From Actinomycetota bacterium (GTDB taxonomy: Bacteria; Actinomycetota; Thermoleophilia; Gaiellales; Gaiellaceae), in assembly GCA_013698195.1 (NCBI GenBank), contig JACCVK010000255.1, positions 1 to 12,164 on the forward strand: a stretch of DNA of 12,164 nucleotides. The letters run 5' to 3'. The translations under genes and the position numbers were made by a program. Shown piece after piece: positions 5,010 through 11,860 of the stretch. Each line of letters starts with the position of its first letter. Positions within the stretch are counted from its first letter, which is position 1. The notes below the pieces were generated by a model. It did not search any database, was not told the DNA's origin, and saw only the letters and a program-made list of their open reading frames with translations.

Positions 5010-8000
5010 GCATCGTCGATCTGGCCGATCTTCTTCCCGACGACGAAACCGATGCCTACTACGACCTGCTCCTCGACCTCGACCGAGTTCAGCCGTGGAC
5101 GGGGGGCGAGCGAGAGCCCGAGGACATCCGCGAGTACGCCGATCGCGCTTACGCCTACAACCCGAATCAGCCACGGGCTCCGAGAGGCACGGAGATCGGA
5201 GGGCGCTGGATAGGCGCTGGGGGCGCGCTCCCTAGCCTGGGCGGTTTCAGCCGCCCGGCCGGTGAGGTCTCGAAGATCCCGAGGCCGAACGCGAAGAACG
5301 AGCCGGTCGACGTCGGGTCGGACGTGGATCGAGCGCTCGATCTTCTCGCTCAGGGAAAGGCCGTCAGCTTCTATCAGCCGAGGGGCGTCTCAATCCTCCT
5401 CGACCGGCTGGCGGCGATCGTGGACGACGCGAAGGCGAAGGGCGTGGACGCTCCGAACTACGACCTCTGCAACGTCACGCTCCGCAGGACGTCGCTCTTC
5501 TGTGTGAAGAACAAGGGGATCTCGAGGATCAAGATGCCGCAGCTCAAGGGCGTTCCCGTGCCCGGCTCACCAGCCGACAACCGCGAGAAGGACGAGCGGG
5601 GCGAGGTCGATCTCATGCCCGCGTTCATCGAGCGGTTGAAGTCGAAGGGGGCGACGATCCGAAGCGACCAGGCTCCGGCGAGCCACCTGCTCGCGACGCA
5701 GAACGAGCTGAATGGCCCGAAGGTCGCCGGGATCGCTCGGGCGATGGAGAGCGGCCAGATGGTCTCGGACGCACCGACGCTCGTGACCGAGGACAACTAC
5801 ATCATCGACGGGCATCACCGCTGGGCCGCCACCGTCGGCGTCAACGCGCGCGATGACCTGCTCGAGAACGATCCGCCGATGAACCTCACCCGTGTCGGGA
5901 ACATGGACATCCTGGACGTGCTCCGCGAGGCGTTCGAGTTCGGGACGTCGCAAGGGATCGCAGCTCAGGACGCGAAACACAAGAGCCCCGAACGCAAGAG
6001 AGAGTCGCCCGAGGACTACGACCGAACTATCGCTCGTGAGTTCCCGAAGGAGTACCGAGCGAAGCTGACCGACGCGGAGGAGGAGGCGATCTACTGGCAC
6101 TCGTACGGATACGCCGATCCGAAGGCGATCCGCGCGGCGCAGTTGAAGCACCCCGGACTCAAGGAGGACACGTACGTCTACCGGGGGATCTCGAAGGACG
6201 AGCCGCTCGCGGACTACCCAGTGGACAAGGCGGGCCCGATCCCGACGTCGCTCTCACCCGGCATCGCCGGTTCGTACAAAGGTCTGGGCCCCACGACCGG
6301 CACGGTCGCGAAGATTCGCGTCCCGAAGGGAACGCGCGTCACCATCGGTGAGCAGCGCAACGATGCCGGTGGAGACTCGCGCGAGGTTCTCCTTCCGTCT
6401 GACACCCGCTTCGAGTGGCGCGGCGACGAGTACGTCGCGGTGCCTCCGCCCGAGTTCCGGGGAAAGGGGTTCGAGGACGCGAAGCCGCCGTGGTGGAGTG
6501 AGCCAAGTGGTAACGCCTTCTTCAAGGGCACGAAGGGGGAGGAGATCGAGAACTGGTTGGAGCGCCACTCGGATGTCGAGCGTCTCCCCGACGGCCGCTT
6601 CCGCTTCTACCACGCTGCCCCGCGTGGTGGAGCCCGTGCAAAGGCGGAAGTGCTCAAAGCCGGGAGCCTGCTCGAAACGGATCCCAAGCAGGCGGCGTTC
6701 TTCGCCGCTCGCGATCGGGATCTCGATCCGGAGAAGGACATCGTCGTGTGGCCGGTGGACGTTCGTCCGGAGGAGATCGTGCCGGGCGTCTGGGCGGCGC
6801 TTCGCTCCGACCACGCGGTCAGTGGCCCTGACGAGCTGGGTCCCCTGCTCGAGCCCCGCGCTGGCGGGAAACGAGATCCCGCCGAGATGACGCGCGAGGA
6901 GTTCAACGCGCAGAACCCGAGCTACGACTGGGGGAGCAGCGCGGAGATCGCCAAGCGCTTCGACGCGCTCCCTGACGACGCGCAGGTGTGGCTCTACCAC
7001 GCGACCGATCGCGAGACCGCTCAGACGATGGCGACGAAGGGGATCGAGCCGTCGGTGAAGCCGAGGTCTCTCGGCCGCGATCGCTTCGAGCGTGGAGAGC
7101 CCGCCGAGTTCCAGCCGGGAGCCGGGCTCGCTCCGGGTCTCACGGTCGGGCCGGATCCCCGAGGCGTCGAGGGCTACGGGCGCTACATCGTCGCGGTCAG
7201 GGTGCGGAAGGGTGACGTCAAGGCTTCGCCCGAGCAGGAGCGCTGGGGCGGGAAGGGATCCGTGACTGCGGGCCAGGCGCTCTCGGTTGACGACGCCTAC
7301 GTCGGAGCGCGGATCCCGCCGTCGGACGTCCGGCTCCTCGGCGACGCGGCTCGAGGCGTGGCCGTCCCGGAGCAGCGGATCCCGAAGCATCCGCACGAGG
7401 AGTTCAAGAAGGCGAACATCCGCAGCGGAGCCGTCGCAGCGAGCCCGTCCCGAACGCCGCGACGGACGCTGGCCGAGGTAGACCGCTACTTCAGCTCGCC
7501 CCGCTTCCAGGGGTTCCAGCGAACGATCGACGATGTCGCAGCTCGAGAGGGTCTCCTCGTCCATCAGAAGCCGAAGATCGGATTCTGGAAGGGCGATATG
7601 GAGGCGTCCGCGGCGATCGAGTTCGGTCCCGCCGACCCCGCGGCGGTGAAGCGGCTCGCTCGCGAGCTGGGGATCCGCTACGACCAGGACGTCATCATCA
7701 CGTTCACTCGCGGTACGGGGCCAGGCGCTCGCTACACGATTCGGGCGGGCAGCCGGGAGGCCGCCGTTGAGGCGATCGAGGCGCTAGGGATCGAGGGAGC
7801 TGCGATCGGCCAGGACGGGGTCATCACGCTTTACGACTCTGACGGCTCGATCGCTCGGCTGGCAGCTCTGCTCGCACAGAGGCTCGGGGTACAGCCGAAC
7901 ATCGAACCCGGCCAGATAGACTTCCTGGAGCATGGCAAGGACTACGAAGAAGAGACCGAAGAAGACGGCCGTCGAACGCTTCCGCGAGGAGGCGGCGAAG

Positions 8001-9136
8001 GTGGGCATACAGCACACCGAGCAACGCGGCCAAGCGGGCTCAGGCGAGGTCTTCGTGCGAGCCCCGAAGCGCTAGCACGCGCCTTCGAGTTCAACCCGAA
8101 CCAGCCACGCGACGGCATTGGCCGCTGGTCTCGGATCGGTGGCCGCATCGCGCCCTGGAAGGACATCGTGCTCGCGAAGAGCGCGTTCCCGGAGTCCGAG
8201 GTCTCGATGGAGAACCTCACGCCGCCGGAGCGCGAGAAGGTGATCGCGACTTGGAAGCAGCACACCGGGGTCGACTCCGGCTCGATCGCTCCCAACATCC
8301 GGAGCGTCTTCCGCTCGGCCGAGGGGTCGAAGTCCTGGGCCGACGGGGAGCGCTGGTATCAGGACGCGCACGACTGGGCCGACGGACGGGCACGTACGCA
8401 CGACCTGGAGCCGAAGACCGTGGCCGGGGTGCTCTCGGCCCTCTCGCCGATGACGGAGTGGAACACGAACAAGCACCAGGCCGATCTCGTCATGCAGTAC
8501 CGCTCGCGAGATCCAAAGCACTTCGACTCGCTGCCGCCACAACAGGCAGCGCATGAGGCCCGCGAGTGGGCCGTCGCCAGGGGCGAGAAGTGGCCGCTCG
8601 GCGCTGGCCGTCGGAACATCGTGAACGCCGCGAGGATCCTCCAGGGCGAGCCGATCGGGTCGGTGCTCCAGCAGGCGAAGACACGGGGCTTCTACAACTC
8701 GATCGCTGAGCCGAACAACCCGATCGACGTCGTGATCGACACCCATATGCTGAACGTCGCCTACGGTGGGATGACCGAGGGCGCTGCCGCGCTCCTCCTC
8801 GAGGTTCCCCGGCCCGGCAGCGCGGAGGTCTGGGGCGATGTCGTAACTCCGGAGGGGGTCGACTGGCGCGCTCGCAAACCGTTCTCGTGGTTCGGATCCC
8901 CGAAGGCGAGGGGCCGAGACGTGGGCGTGATCCCGCTCCTCGCTGACGCGATCCGCGACGTGACCGAGGAGTGGAACAGGGAGCACCCCGACCGGACGCT
9001 GACGCCGATGCAGGTGCAGGCGATCGCATGGACACGCTGGCTGGAGCTGCACCCGGCCCAGCAGAAGCGCAGCGCGGTGAAGGCGGCGCAGCGCGCGACG
9101 ATCGAGGCCGCGCGGAAGCGGCTGATCGCGGCATGA
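5006..9136 (+). CDS. Giant multi-effector mosaic: ParB/Srx-like, ART-like domains and a phage accessory domain, 1376 aa
   Basis: The start overlaps the previous stop (ATGA), with AAGG seven bases upstream. Module YNPNQPR...IGGRW (51-68) precedes a ParB/sulfiredoxin-like domain (about 100-320) with LLATQNELNGPKV and DGHHRWAA (268-275). An ADP-ribosyltransferase-like domain (about 335-480) follows, with YRGIS (Arg393), PTSLS (Thr414-Ser415) and SREVLLP (Glu460), the R-S-E pattern. Two further blocks begin RFYHAAP (533-539) and WLYHATD (662-668) and end in strand segments WPVDVRPEEIVPG and YIVAVRVRKGDV, suggesting H-Y type ART-like folds. Residues about 820-970 are an unrecognised domain. Module FNPNQPR-GRW (1029-1041) opens a C-terminal domain with GVLSALSPMTEWN and VVIDTHM, recalling phage DUF7178-like proteins (low confidence). 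Codon use suggests a wrong frame over 976-1023. Virion cargo or toxin roles are inferred. Confidence 0.9.
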   Translation: MSIVDLADLLPDDETDAYYDLLLDLDRVQPWTGGEREPEDIREYADRAYAYNPNQPRAPRGTEIGGRWIGAGGALPSLGGFSRPAGEVSKIPRPNAKNEPVDVGSDVDRALDLLAQGKAVSFYQPRGVSILLDRLAAIVDDAKAKGVDAPNYDLCNVTLRRTSLFCVKNKGISRIKMPQLKGVPVPGSPADNREKDERGEVDLMPAFIERLKSKGATIRSDQAPASHLLATQNELNGPKVAGIARAMESGQMVSDAPTLVTEDNYIIDGHHRWAATVGVNARDDLLENDPPMNLTRVGNMDILDVLREAFEFGTSQGIAAQDAKHKSPERKRESPEDYDRTIAREFPKEYRAKLTDAEEEAIYWHSYGYADPKAIRAAQLKHPGLKEDTYVYRGISKDEPLADYPVDKAGPIPTSLSPGIAGSYKGLGPTTGTVAKIRVPKGTRVTIGEQRNDAGGDSREVLLPSDTRFEWRGDEYVAVPPPEFRGKGFEDAKPPWWSEPSGNAFFKGTKGEEIENWLERHSDVERLPDGRFRFYHAAPRGGARAKAEVLKAGSLLETDPKQAAFFAARDRDLDPEKDIVVWPVDVRPEEIVPGVWAALRSDHAVSGPDELGPLLEPRAGGKRDPAEMTREEFNAQNPSYDWGSSAEIAKRFDALPDDAQVWLYHATDRETAQTMATKGIEPSVKPRSLGRDRFERGEPAEFQPGAGLAPGLTVGPDPRGVEGYGRYIVAVRVRKGDVKASPEQERWGGKGSVTAGQALSVDDAYVGARIPPSDVRLLGDAARGVAVPEQRIPKHPHEEFKKANIRSGAVAASPSRTPRRTLAEVDRYFSSPRFQGFQRTIDDVAAREGLLVHQKPKIGFWKGDMEASAAIEFGPADPAAVKRLARELGIRYDQDVIITFTRGTGPGARYTIRAGSREAAVEAIEALGIEGAAIGQDGVITLYDSDGSIARLAALLAQRLGVQPNIEPGQIDFLEHGKDYEEETEEDGRRTLPRGGGEGGHTAHRATRPSGLRRGLRASPEALARAFEFNPNQPRDGIGRWSRIGGRIAPWKDIVLAKSAFPESEVSMENLTPPEREKVIATWKQHTGVDSGSIAPNIRSVFRSAEGSKSWADGERWYQDAHDWADGRARTHDLEPKTVAGVLSALSPMTEWNTNKHQADLVMQYRSRDPKHFDSLPPQQAAHEAREWAVARGEKWPLGAGRRNIVNAARILQGEPIGSVLQQAKTRGFYNSIAEPNNPIDVVIDTHMLNVAYGGMTEGAAALLLEVPRPGSAEVWGDVVTPEGVDWRARKPFSWFGSPKARGRDVGVIPLLADAIRDVTEEWNREHPDRTLTPMQVQAIAWTRWLELHPAQQKRSAVKAAQRATIEAARKRLIAA
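5156..5209 (+). repeat. NPNQPR-GGRW module, copy 3
   Basis: Encodes residues 51-68 of the 1376-aa protein, YNPNQPRAPRGTEIGGRW, directly ahead of the ParB/Srx-like domain. It follows the acidic stretch EPEDIREYADRAYA. Confidence 0.8.
5237..5258 (+). repeat. Hairpin just after module copy 3
   Basis: GGGCGG (5239-5244) and CCGCCC (5251-5256) pair perfectly around a six-base loop TTTCAG, and the stem extends by one wobble and one C-G pair. It lies in coding sequence between the module and the ParB/Srx-like domain. Confidence 0.5.
7932..8075 (+). CDS. Out-of-frame nested ORF, 47 aa, with better codon use than the enclosing gene
   Basis: This frame, +1 to the giant gene, starts at ATG 7932 shortly after an in-frame TAG (7917-7919) and ends at TAG 8073-8075. 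The product begins MARTTKKRPKKTAVERFREE and ends GEVFVRAPKR; it is basic, then helical, and looks like a normal protein. By hand count 38 of its 47 codons end in G or C, against 24 of 48 for the enclosing frame. It has only GGAG one base before the ATG, too close for an ideal Shine-Dalgarno. It may be an overlapping gene, or the true N-terminus of the downstream NPNQPR protein, separated from it by an indel or a programmed frameshift near 8070. Confidence 0.45.
   Translation: MARTTKKRPKKTAVERFREEAAKVGIQHTEQRGQAGSGEVFVRAPKR
8090..8128 (+). repeat. NPNQPR-GRW module, copy 4
   Basis: Encodes residues 1029-1041 of the 1376-aa protein, FNPNQPRDGIGRW, followed by SRIGGR. It is more compact than the others and lies just after the suspected frame switch, in front of the C-terminal domain. 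Confidence 0.8.
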
Positions 9137-9318
9137 GGATCCCGCCGAGCATCGTCACGACCGAGCCGATCCCGGAGGACGTCTCCGAGTACGACGACGC
9201 GGTCGCCTTCTGGGAGAGCTTCCGCGACGCGGGGCTGCCACTGCCGGATCTTGCGACGTATGAGGTCTGGGAGCAACAGCTCGCACGGCTGATCTATCGG
9301 GCCGCGAAGCGCACTTAG
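9133..9318 (+). CDS. Small hypothetical protein, 61 aa
   Basis: The ATG overlaps the stop of the giant gene (ATGA), so translation is probably coupled; a longer in-frame start inside that gene is not favoured. The product begins MRIPPSIVTTEPIPEDVSEY, is acidic in its first half and ends in a basic helix, LARLIYRAAKRT. No membrane segment or Cys motif is present and no family is recognised. Its position between the giant proteins and the protease suggests a head-assembly accessory protein. Its TAG stop is six bases before the second copy of the start-site motif. Confidence 0.7.
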   Translation: MRIPPSIVTTEPIPEDVSEYDDAVAFWESFRDAGLPLPDLATYEVWEQQLARLIYRAAKRT

Positions 9319-9323
9319 CCTGA

Positions 9324-9340
9324 CTCCGATACTAGGAGCG
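9324..9340 (+). promoter_or_regulatory. Repeated start-site motif, copy 2 (CTCCGATACTAGGAGCG)
   Basis: The 17 bases are identical to copy 3. The last base is the G of the GTG start at 9340, so GGAG is one base from the start codon, too close for normal ribosome binding. GATACT (9328-9333) six bases before GTG would suit a leaderless transcript. CTCC and GGAG can pair around GATACTA. Confidence 0.65.
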
Positions 9341-10530
9341 TGCCCACTCCGCTCCCGACTCGAGATCTCATCGGTGTCGAGCTGCTCTCGTCCGGAGGAC
9401 CGTATCGAGGGATCGGGTCACCCGAGGAGGGCGACTTCTACACGGACGACGATCTCCGCCAGTTCGCTCGAGACACGACCGCCGTGCTCGACGAGATCCG
9501 GCCGTACAACAAGATCGGGCATAACTCGGCGCAGGTACTCGCCCGCCGCTCTGGCTTCTACGCGGAGGACGACCAGCCGCAGACCGGCCGCTGGACGAAC
9601 TTCCGGGTGGCCGGGGGAAAGCTCCTCGGCGACGCGAAGGCTGTCCCTTCGAAGTTCGCCGACCTGATCGAGTCAGGTGCGTTCTCTAGGCGCTCGGTCG
9701 AGATCAAGCCGTACGAGTCCCAGTCCGGGAAGGGCCGGTACACGAACGTCATCCGGGCGGTCGCCTGGCTCGGCGCGAAGGCTCCCGCGATCAAGACGCT
9801 GGACGACGTCGTGGCGCTCTACGGAGACGACGAATCCGACGACGACGACCTCCGGACGATCGACTACGAGGACGCGACTCCGACCGCCGTTCTCGACCTC
9901 AACGTCGATCTCTCGACGATCACGACCGAAGACGTGAGGGATGCGGAGGAATCCTCCGATACTAGGAGCGAGATGCCTGAGACGACGAACGAGAACACCG
10001 CGGCCCTGGAGCTTTCGGACGAGCAGCGCGATCAGCTCGCCGAGGCACTTGGGATCGAAGGTGAAGTCACCGCCGACGTGCTGATCGCTCGCGCCGCCCA
10101 GATGCGGACGCTGGCCGAGGCCGATGGCGGCGACGAGGACGACTCGGATGACTCAGACGAGGACGTCGAGGAGCCCGCCGTCAACAACGGCTCGCGGATG
10201 CTCAGCGACTCCGAGTTCTACGAGCTGGTCAACCGCGCGAACGCCGGAGCGCGAGCTGAGGCAAGGCTCATCGCTCGCGATCGTGACGACCTTCTCGTCG
10301 AGGCGATGTCCGACGGCCGCCTCGACCCCGCACAGCGCGAAGAGTTCGCGCGGCTGTACGAGGAGAACCCAGACTTCACGACCCGCATGATCGAGGCGCT
10401 TCCTGTGAACGAGGATCGCGCTCGCATCTATGGGTCGGACGACGAGCGCGAGATCACGGGCGAGGACGAAGCCCTGTACCGCGCCTTCTCCGAGCACTCG
10501 GGCGTCGATCCCGTCGGAGACGAGTCGTAG
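9340..10530 (+). CDS. Mu gpI-like capsid maturation protease with C-terminal scaffold domain, 396 aa
   Basis: The GTG start is immediately behind motif copy 2. The N-terminal half (about 1-165) resembles Mu-type prohead proteases: FYTDDDLRQFARDT, PYNKIGHNSAQV (55-66, candidate catalytic His61), LLGDAKAVPSKFADLIESGAFSRRSVEI read in two parts (95-112 and 113-122, candidate Ser119), and AVAWLGAKAPAIK. An Asp-rich stretch (about 163-178) then leads to a charged helical C-terminal half typical of scaffolds, with a second Asp/Glu run. An in-frame ATG at residue 212 can produce the scaffold alone. Cement and major capsid genes follow directly, the usual order. The protease would cleave scaffold and possibly capsid or cargo proteins; the catalytic residues are guesses. 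Confidence 0.85.
   Translation: MPTPLPTRDLIGVELLSSGGPYRGIGSPEEGDFYTDDDLRQFARDTTAVLDEIRPYNKIGHNSAQVLARRSGFYAEDDQPQTGRWTNFRVAGGKLLGDAKAVPSKFADLIESGAFSRRSVEIKPYESQSGKGRYTNVIRAVAWLGAKAPAIKTLDDVVALYGDDESDDDDLRTIDYEDATPTAVLDLNVDLSTITTEDVRDAEESSDTRSEMPETTNENTAALELSDEQRDQLAEALGIEGEVTADVLIARAAQMRTLAEADGGDEDDSDDSDEDVEEPAVNNGSRMLSDSEFYELVNRANAGARAEARLIARDRDDLLVEAMSDGRLDPAQREEFARLYEENPDFTTRMIEALPVNEDRARIYGSDDEREITGEDEALYRAFSEHSGVDPVGDES
9954..9970 (+). promoter_or_regulatory. Repeated start-site motif, copy 3 (CTCCGATACTAGGAGCG)
   Basis: This copy lies within the protease coding sequence, two bases before the internal ATG at 9973. Its GGAG is four bases from that ATG. Upstream, GGAGG (9946-9950) and CCTCC (9953-9957) could form an alternative stem that competes for CTCC. 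Its presence inside a coding region, where it encodes part of ESSDTRSE, argues strongly that the motif is functional. Confidence 0.7.
9973..10530 (+). CDS. Nested in-frame capsid scaffold protein, 185 aa
   Basis: The ATG is codon 212 of the protease gene, in the same frame, preceded by AGGAG and the repeated motif. The product begins MPETTNENTAALELSDEQRD, contains a dense acidic run (DGGDEDDSDDSDEDVEE), and continues with long charged helices such as EARLIARDRDDLLVEAM. No enzyme motif is present. This matches the arrangement known from Mu I/Z and lambda C/Nu3, where a scaffold is the separately initiated C-terminal part of the protease. A separate start would supply excess scaffold over protease. 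The existence of the internal product is inferred from the start signals, not demonstrated. Confidence 0.7.
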   Translation: MPETTNENTAALELSDEQRDQLAEALGIEGEVTADVLIARAAQMRTLAEADGGDEDDSDDSDEDVEEPAVNNGSRMLSDSEFYELVNRANAGARAEARLIARDRDDLLVEAMSDGRLDPAQREEFARLYEENPDFTTRMIEALPVNEDRARIYGSDDEREITGEDEALYRAFSEHSGVDPVGDES

Positions 10531-10914
10531 ATGCCTGCCCCGAACATCAAGGGCGGGATGATCGAGTATGTCGCTCCAGCAGAGCGATGGACTGCCACGG
10601 CTTCCGCGACCGTCACGGGCGGCCAGGTAGTGCGGCTCACCGGGAACCGCGCAGTCGGTCCCTGCGGAGTCGGTCAGTTTCCCGTCGGTATCGCGTCTCA
10701 CGACGCGGCCGCGGGTGAGGTAGTCACCGTCGTCTCCTCTGGCATCGTCCCGCTGAAGGCAGCGGGCGCGATCGCCGCCGGAGATCCCGTCATCACCGCC
10801 GCCGCTGGCGCAGTCGCCGCAGACGTGACTGCTCCCGACGCGGCCGTCATGGTCGGTCGAGCGATGGAGGCCATCGCTGACCTCGCGACCGGAAGGGTCA
10901 AGCTAGGTCTCTGA
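10531..10914 (+). CDS. Capsid cement / decoration protein, DUF2190-like, 127 aa
   Basis: The ATG abuts the previous stop (TAGATG), so initiation is probably coupled. The protein is small, rich in Ala, Val and Gly, and almost entirely beta-like: VTGGQVVRLTGNRAVGPCGV (28-47), a GIASHDAAAGEVVTVV segment, GDPVITAAAGAV and a C-terminal GRAMEAIADLATGRVKLGL. This is the pattern of DUF2190 capsid cement proteins, which trimerise on the outer head surface and stabilise it, and it lies in the expected place directly before the major capsid gene. The stop overlaps the next start as TGATG. Confidence 0.85.
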   Translation: MPAPNIKGGMIEYVAPAERWTATASATVTGGQVVRLTGNRAVGPCGVGQFPVGIASHDAAAGEVVTVVSSGIVPLKAAGAIAAGDPVITAAAGAVAADVTAPDAAVMVGRAMEAIADLATGRVKLGL

Positions 10915-11855
10915 TGCCATCTTCAACTTTCACCGGCGCTCCCACGTATCCCGGCTCGGCCGAGATGACGGTCGACGCGCTGCTTCGCCGCCCGACCGTC
11001 CTCCTGCGAAACCTCGCCGACCTCGTCAATCAGCGCTTCGTCGCCGATCAGATCTTCACGCGGGGCTCGAGCGAGCAGGTTGCCGGAGGCGCGGTTTGGT
11101 ATCAGCGCTCCGAGTCGCTCTTCCCGAACCGCGACGTCGAGGAAGTCGGCGTCCGCTCTGAGTTCCCGATGGCCGGTTGGAGCGAGGCGGTCTACTCCGC
11201 CTTCGTGAAGAAGTACGGGCTCGAGGTTCCGATCTCGTTCGAGGCTCGCCGCCGCAATCAGATCGACATCGTCTCACGCTCGCAGCGCAAGCTCGCGAAC
11301 GGGATGGTGAAGTTCGTCGACACGCTCGCGATGAGCCTCCTGACGACCGATCCTGATGTCAACACGCAGGTTGCCTCGGGCGACTGGTCGACCGCTGCGA
11401 CCGACATCATCGCCGACCTCGCCACCGCTCGCCGGACGGTCGAGGATCAGAACGAGGGCTACATGGCCGACACGCTCGTCCTGAACCCGGCTCAGAATCA
11501 CGACCTCTTCCTCGACACCGACATCCGCAACGCGCTTCCGCGAGAGGCCAAGAACGGGCCGATCCAGACGGGCCGCGTCATGCCGATCCTCGGATTCGAC
11601 AAGATCATCATCACGCCGCAGCTCGCGGCTGGCACCGTCCTCGTGCTGACCTCGAAGGTGATCGGCACGATCGCCGACGAGTCGCCAGACTCCTCCGAGG
11701 GCTACCAGTCCTACTCGCCTGGAGCAGGCTTCGCGCCGATCTACATGAAGATCTACGCGAAGGAAGGCATTGACGAGTGGCGCGTCCGCGTCGCCCGCTT
11801 CCCCGCCATGTGGATCGCGGAGCCGAAGTCCGCGGTCAAGATCACCGGAGCGTGA
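10914..11855 (+). CDS. HK97-fold major capsid protein, 313 aa
   Basis: The start overlaps the cement gene stop (TGATG). Length and layout fit actinophage-type HK97 major capsid proteins: an N-terminal arm (MPSSTFTGAPTYPGSAEMTV), a segment LVNQRFVADQIFTRG, an E-loop-like stretch around AVWYQRSESLFPNRDVEEVG, a spine-helix segment QRKLANGMVKFVDTLAMSLL (about 122-141), ADTLVLNPAQNHDLF, LPREAKNGPI, and a C-terminal strand segment EWRVRVARFPAMWIAEPKSAVKI. There is no separate N-terminal delta domain, consistent with a separate scaffold protein. It forms the icosahedral shell. Confidence 0.9.
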   Translation: MPSSTFTGAPTYPGSAEMTVDALLRRPTVLLRNLADLVNQRFVADQIFTRGSSEQVAGGAVWYQRSESLFPNRDVEEVGVRSEFPMAGWSEAVYSAFVKKYGLEVPISFEARRRNQIDIVSRSQRKLANGMVKFVDTLAMSLLTTDPDVNTQVASGDWSTAATDIIADLATARRTVEDQNEGYMADTLVLNPAQNHDLFLDTDIRNALPREAKNGPIQTGRVMPILGFDKIIITPQLAAGTVLVLTSKVIGTIADESPDSSEGYQSYSPGAGFAPIYMKIYAKEGIDEWRVRVARFPAMWIAEPKSAVKITGA

Positions 11856-11860
11856 GAGAG

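Noticed and set aside
3912..5174. 420-codon open frame on the - strand opposite the flavoprotein domain
   Set aside because: The + strand carries clear FAD and NAD(P) motifs. The antisense product is Arg/Asp-rich low-complexity sequence typical of shadows in high-GC DNA.
6254..7564. 436-codon open frame on the - strand
   Set aside because: It lies opposite recognisable ART-like domains, has no plausible ribosome-binding site, and is a codon-bias shadow.
8072..9052. 326-codon open frame on the - strand
   Set aside because: The + strand C-terminal domain is well formed; the antisense product has no domain-like features.
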